DNA of 64,000 nt. Origin: Plantago major. Lineage: Eukaryota > Streptophyta > Magnoliopsida > Lamiales > Plantaginaceae. The stretch is taken from NCBI GenBank assembly GCA_026545765.1, contig JAIFAC010000300.1, positions 62,001-126,000 of the forward strand, given 5' to 3'. Shown in pieces: positions 61,020-64,000 of this stretch (position 1 is the first letter of the stretch; the number at the start of each line of letters is the position of its first letter). The notes beneath the pieces were generated by a model. The model did no database searches. It saw only the letters and a list, made by a program, of their open reading frames with translations, and was not told where the DNA came from. Both the position numbers and the translations under genes were made by a program.

Positions 61020-61490
61020 GTTCGGAAACCTATAATAAGGTAAACCGTACATGTCCACAATGTATGAGGTCGAATGACATCGAAGGAGAAGTCGAAACCC
61101 TCGGATCAACTTTGAGAGAGCATCGTGACCGTGTTGCCTTCCACGAAAATATGAGACACCGAAAATCCATATCACGCATATGAGAGAGTCGATAGCAGCG
61201 GTTCCGAATTTCCATGGGACGAGTTAGTACCATGGAAACAAATTACGCTACATAAGTAGAATCATCTCCAACGAATCTTATTCGATACAGGTGTGAGCGA
61301 TTCAATGCGATCATAACCGCAAGTAACTCGGCTTCAAAAGCATAAGCGTGCCGGTGATTTACAAAGCAACCCATCCGGTACCATTTGAATCTCTAAAACC
61401 CCATGATGAAGGCGAGGCGGCAAGAGAACTTCCATCCGTGTTGCATTTAATCCATCCGGAGAGAGGATACCATCGGACCTCAATGATATC
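61020..61490 (-). pseudogene. LINE ORF2 terminal RNase H domain
   Basis: On the minus strand PLSGWIKCNTDGSSLAASPS begins the domain, with the first catalytic Asp in NTDGS. FEAELLAVMIAL holds the catalytic Glu, and a DSTYV box near 61,250 holds another Asp. The end DMYGLPYYRFPN near 61,050-61,020 is the typical C-terminus of plant LINE ORF2. The domain removes RNA from RNA-DNA hybrids. It is interrupted by frameshifts near 61,230 and 61,380 and by in-frame stops, so this copy is not functional as read. Confidence 0.78.
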
Positions 61491-62599
61491 TAAGTGACTT
61501 AGGCGGGCACCCTTGAATACGAAAAGAATGAAGGACTTGTAAATCAACTTGATTATTAGCCATAGAACCGAGAGGGTGGGAATTAGCCTCTACAAGACTC
61601 AAATCGGAAGCAAAATAGAATGCACAGAAGCAGAACACCATCAAATAAGCAACGATTAGCAGATCCAAAGCACCAATGCCCGTCACAAAGGCAAGCGCCC
61701 TGAGAGAATCGAGAGCTAAAATGTTGACCCATGGCATATGAAGCTCTCCAAAACTAAAACAATCTCGAAAAGGAACTGGAAAAGATCAAATAGAGTATGC
61801 GGATAGTCCGAGTCAGCGGACAAGAGACGATAAATGGTCTTGGCAATCCATGCGACATAGCAAAAAACACACGAAGGACCAACAAAACCGAGCCCATGAT
61901 TTCTCAATAGTTGGAAGAACACCATGAATAGCCTTCAAAGCGTGATAGAAACGAGGATTGGGATAAAAGAGCCCATATCCAAGATCCCGGTCGATCTTAA
62001 GGAAGCAGACGCAAAGTGATAAACGCTTGGTAGAAATCGAACCGTCTAGATTGATCCGGATCTGATATCGAACCGGATGGAGCGGATGATAGGAGAGAAT
62101 GCGATAACATCTGGAAAAGCCATCTGGAACCCGTCGAAAAGAAACCAACCAGCGAGTCGATACTCGAAATAGGGAACTCAGTGATGCGAAGATGAATAGG
62201 AATACCAATTACATCCCAATCATAGCCAAGCCAATCATCAAGCGAAGCGTGGAGAGCCTTGACGCTAACCATCTAGACTTGGATTGAAGTGTGGGAAACA
62301 ATCCTTAAATCCAAACCAAATCGAGGAAGCAACATAAGGCGTGAGGAAGCATGCGAAAGAAGCTTATGGCGAAAGATATCTAGATATGGAACCTTCACCC
62401 TGAATATCCCAAGCAAGGCGAGAAAGATCGCCTTATTGGCAACGGAAGCGAATACCAAGACCACCCTCGGACTTTGGAGCACAACAAGCGCTTCGAGAGA
62501 TGAAGTCGATGCTCTCTTGAGTATCCCGGTTTGGACGAAATTACGAATGCAGCATCCATACGGCAAGAAGAGTCAAAGGCTGACGATAAACCATCATAG

Positions 62600-63990
62600 A
62601 GTGTACAAAAGATCCTGGATCAGCGATTGAACAAGACATAAGCGACCGGCCATAGAGAGAAGTGCCCTTCCATTTACTAAACTTTTCTAGAATCGAGTCC
62701 GAGGATTGTAAATGACAAGTCAGAGGTGCCCACGGAAAAGTGGAACTCCCGAATCGTGAAAGGAAGGTGACCCTCGATAATATCCATGATTACACAAGTG
62801 GTTCTTCTGATTCGGGTGAGAAAAGTACTAAGATAAATACTGGACTTACGAGGATTGAAGTGTTGTCGACCAATGACATATTTTTCCGGGATCCTAAGAA
62901 TAGTCAGAACAATTAGTAATAGCCAAAAAAATAATCACATCATCCGCATAAAAAGAGGTGAGAAGGAAAAGTAAGAGATTGTCGATGAATAAAGGTAGGC
63001 TCCACAGATTGGCGACCTTCAAGAGAAGCTTGCTAAGAACTTCCTCCATGATGCTGAAGAGGGAAGAGGATCCCTTGGCGAACTCCACGAGAACAGCCAA
63101 AGTACCCTTCCAGGCCCATTAATCAGGCAAGAGCTTTGCGAGTGAAGAATATGATTAATCCAACCAACAAAGGTAGAAGAGAAACCATATTTTGTGAGAA
63201 CCGAAAAGAAAGTCGATTTAGAGTATCAAAGGCTTCCGGATGTCGACCTTCAACCAGTTACCCTTACTACGGTGAAGACCAAGACTATTAACTCCTTGAA
63301 AAGGCAATACAATCATGTATCGTCTCCCGGAATAAAACCAAATTGATGAAAGGAGAGCAACCGATAAAATCGGACCCAACGATCGCTAAAATCTTAGTAA
63401 TAATCTTATAAAGAAAATTACCAAGAACAATAAGTGGAAATCTTCAATCATAGCGCATCTCGATTTTCGGAATAAGGTGACAAACTAGAGTTCATACTGC
63501 GGAAATGACCATGAAGGAAAACGCCGAATCGCCAAGACACCTCCTTTGATAATGTGCCACATAGATTGATAAAACTTCCCCGAAACCATCCGGTCCGGAG
63601 CACTATCGGTGACATCTGAAAACAACATAGCGGATGTCATCCTCGGAAGAATATCGATTAGCAATTGATTTTGTTCATCCGTAATCGAACAATGGATAAG
63701 TTCATCTAGTTCATCGAGCAGAGACAAGCGTAATTTGAGTTTGTGAGCAGATTCTCATAATAAGAAATCATATGATTAGGATCGAATTGCATCATGATTG
63801 ATAGAGCCATCAATTATCAAAGAGGAAATCTGAGAATACCTTTGCGAATCTTTAGAAACGATGGAAAAACGAATTTCTATCACCGTCTTTTAACCCATGA
63901 CCCGGTTCTTTTGGCCTTAAAAGTTGCCTCTTGATTGAATAGCATTGTAGTCATTGCCTCAAGTTCGCTGCGAGGAATATCATTTATCGG
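62600..63990 (-). pseudogene. LINE ORF2 reverse transcriptase domain
   Basis: On the minus strand, near 63,890, a KRTGSWVK...FFHRFLKIRKG-like linker is seen. Then come SITDEQNQLLIDILP and SGKFYQSMWHIIKG (63,660-63,540), matching the FYQxxWxII motif of L1 RT, and FYADDVIIFLAIT near 62,950-62,915, the catalytic YADD box. Order and spacing fit plant L1 RT. Several frameshifts separate the blocks, for instance between 63,485 and 63,100. Confidence 0.78.
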
Positions 63991-64000
63991 ACCATGGAGG

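Larger units (their letters stand above)
60771..64000 (-). mobile_element. Plant L1-type LINE, 3' part (continues beyond the window)
   Basis: On the minus strand the element ends in a poly(A) tail (T run 60,771-60,785) after an ORF2-like region with reverse transcriptase, a cysteine-poor linker and a terminal RNase H domain, the plant L1 arrangement. The 5' end (ORF1, endonuclease) is outside the window. Many frameshifts and stops interrupt ORF2. The sequence next to the tail, GTTAGTGGGAGG, would be the target-site duplication to look for at the other end. Confidence 0.85.

Overview
The window looks like repeat-rich nuclear DNA of a flowering plant, probably a eudicot. It is AT-rich, with one spliced host gene whose intron phases fit its plant family, plant-type Ty1/copia and Ty3/gypsy LTR retrotransposons, a plant L1-type LINE and many simple repeats. 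I cannot name the species. No bacterial operons, CRISPR arrays, rRNA genes or convincing tRNA genes are visible.

Layout. 1-3,940: 3' part of an old Ty1/copia element on the + strand, ending in a 472-bp LTR; its 5' end lies outside the window. 3,941-5,165: AT-rich spacer with a 31-bp minisatellite. 5,166-8,315 (- strand): the only host gene recognised, a four-exon NRT1/PTR (NPF, NPF2-like) transporter with good splice sites and a TATA box but about seven small indels in exons 3 and 4. 8,316-11,189: AT-rich spacer with about 300-bp tandem repeats and a pentanucleotide array. 11,190-40,726: a tandem pair of one large Sirevirus-type Ty1/copia element, LTR-internal-LTR-internal-LTR, sharing the middle LTR. 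Each unit is about 14 kb and carries gag, integrase, reverse transcriptase, RNase H and then an unusually long (about 5.4 kb) env-like region of unknown function. 40,727-45,638: spacer with another copy of the 300-bp repeat, an (AT)n tract, minisatellites, a tRNA-derived SINE-like promoter and inverted repeats. 45,639-64,000: a nest of elements. A minus-strand Sirevirus 3' part (45,639-51,675) abuts an Athila-like Ty3/gypsy fossil (51,676-56,599), which abuts a second minus-strand Sirevirus 3' part (56,600-60,770), which is interrupted by a minus-strand LINE (60,771 to beyond the window).

The host gene would give a proton-coupled plasma- or vacuolar-membrane transporter for nitrate or small organic solutes. 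All other coding sequence belongs to mobile elements, and all five Sirevirus LTRs belong to one family: same ends, same TATA box and same C-rich tract near the 3' end.

The observations I rate highest are three. First, tandem hairpin repeats in the transcribed part of the Sirevirus LTR show a compensatory base-pair change. Second, the very long env-like region contains intron-like stretches. Third, small indels are unevenly spread and context-biased across repeats and the host gene, which suggests consensus sequence error in methylated DNA as well as real decay.
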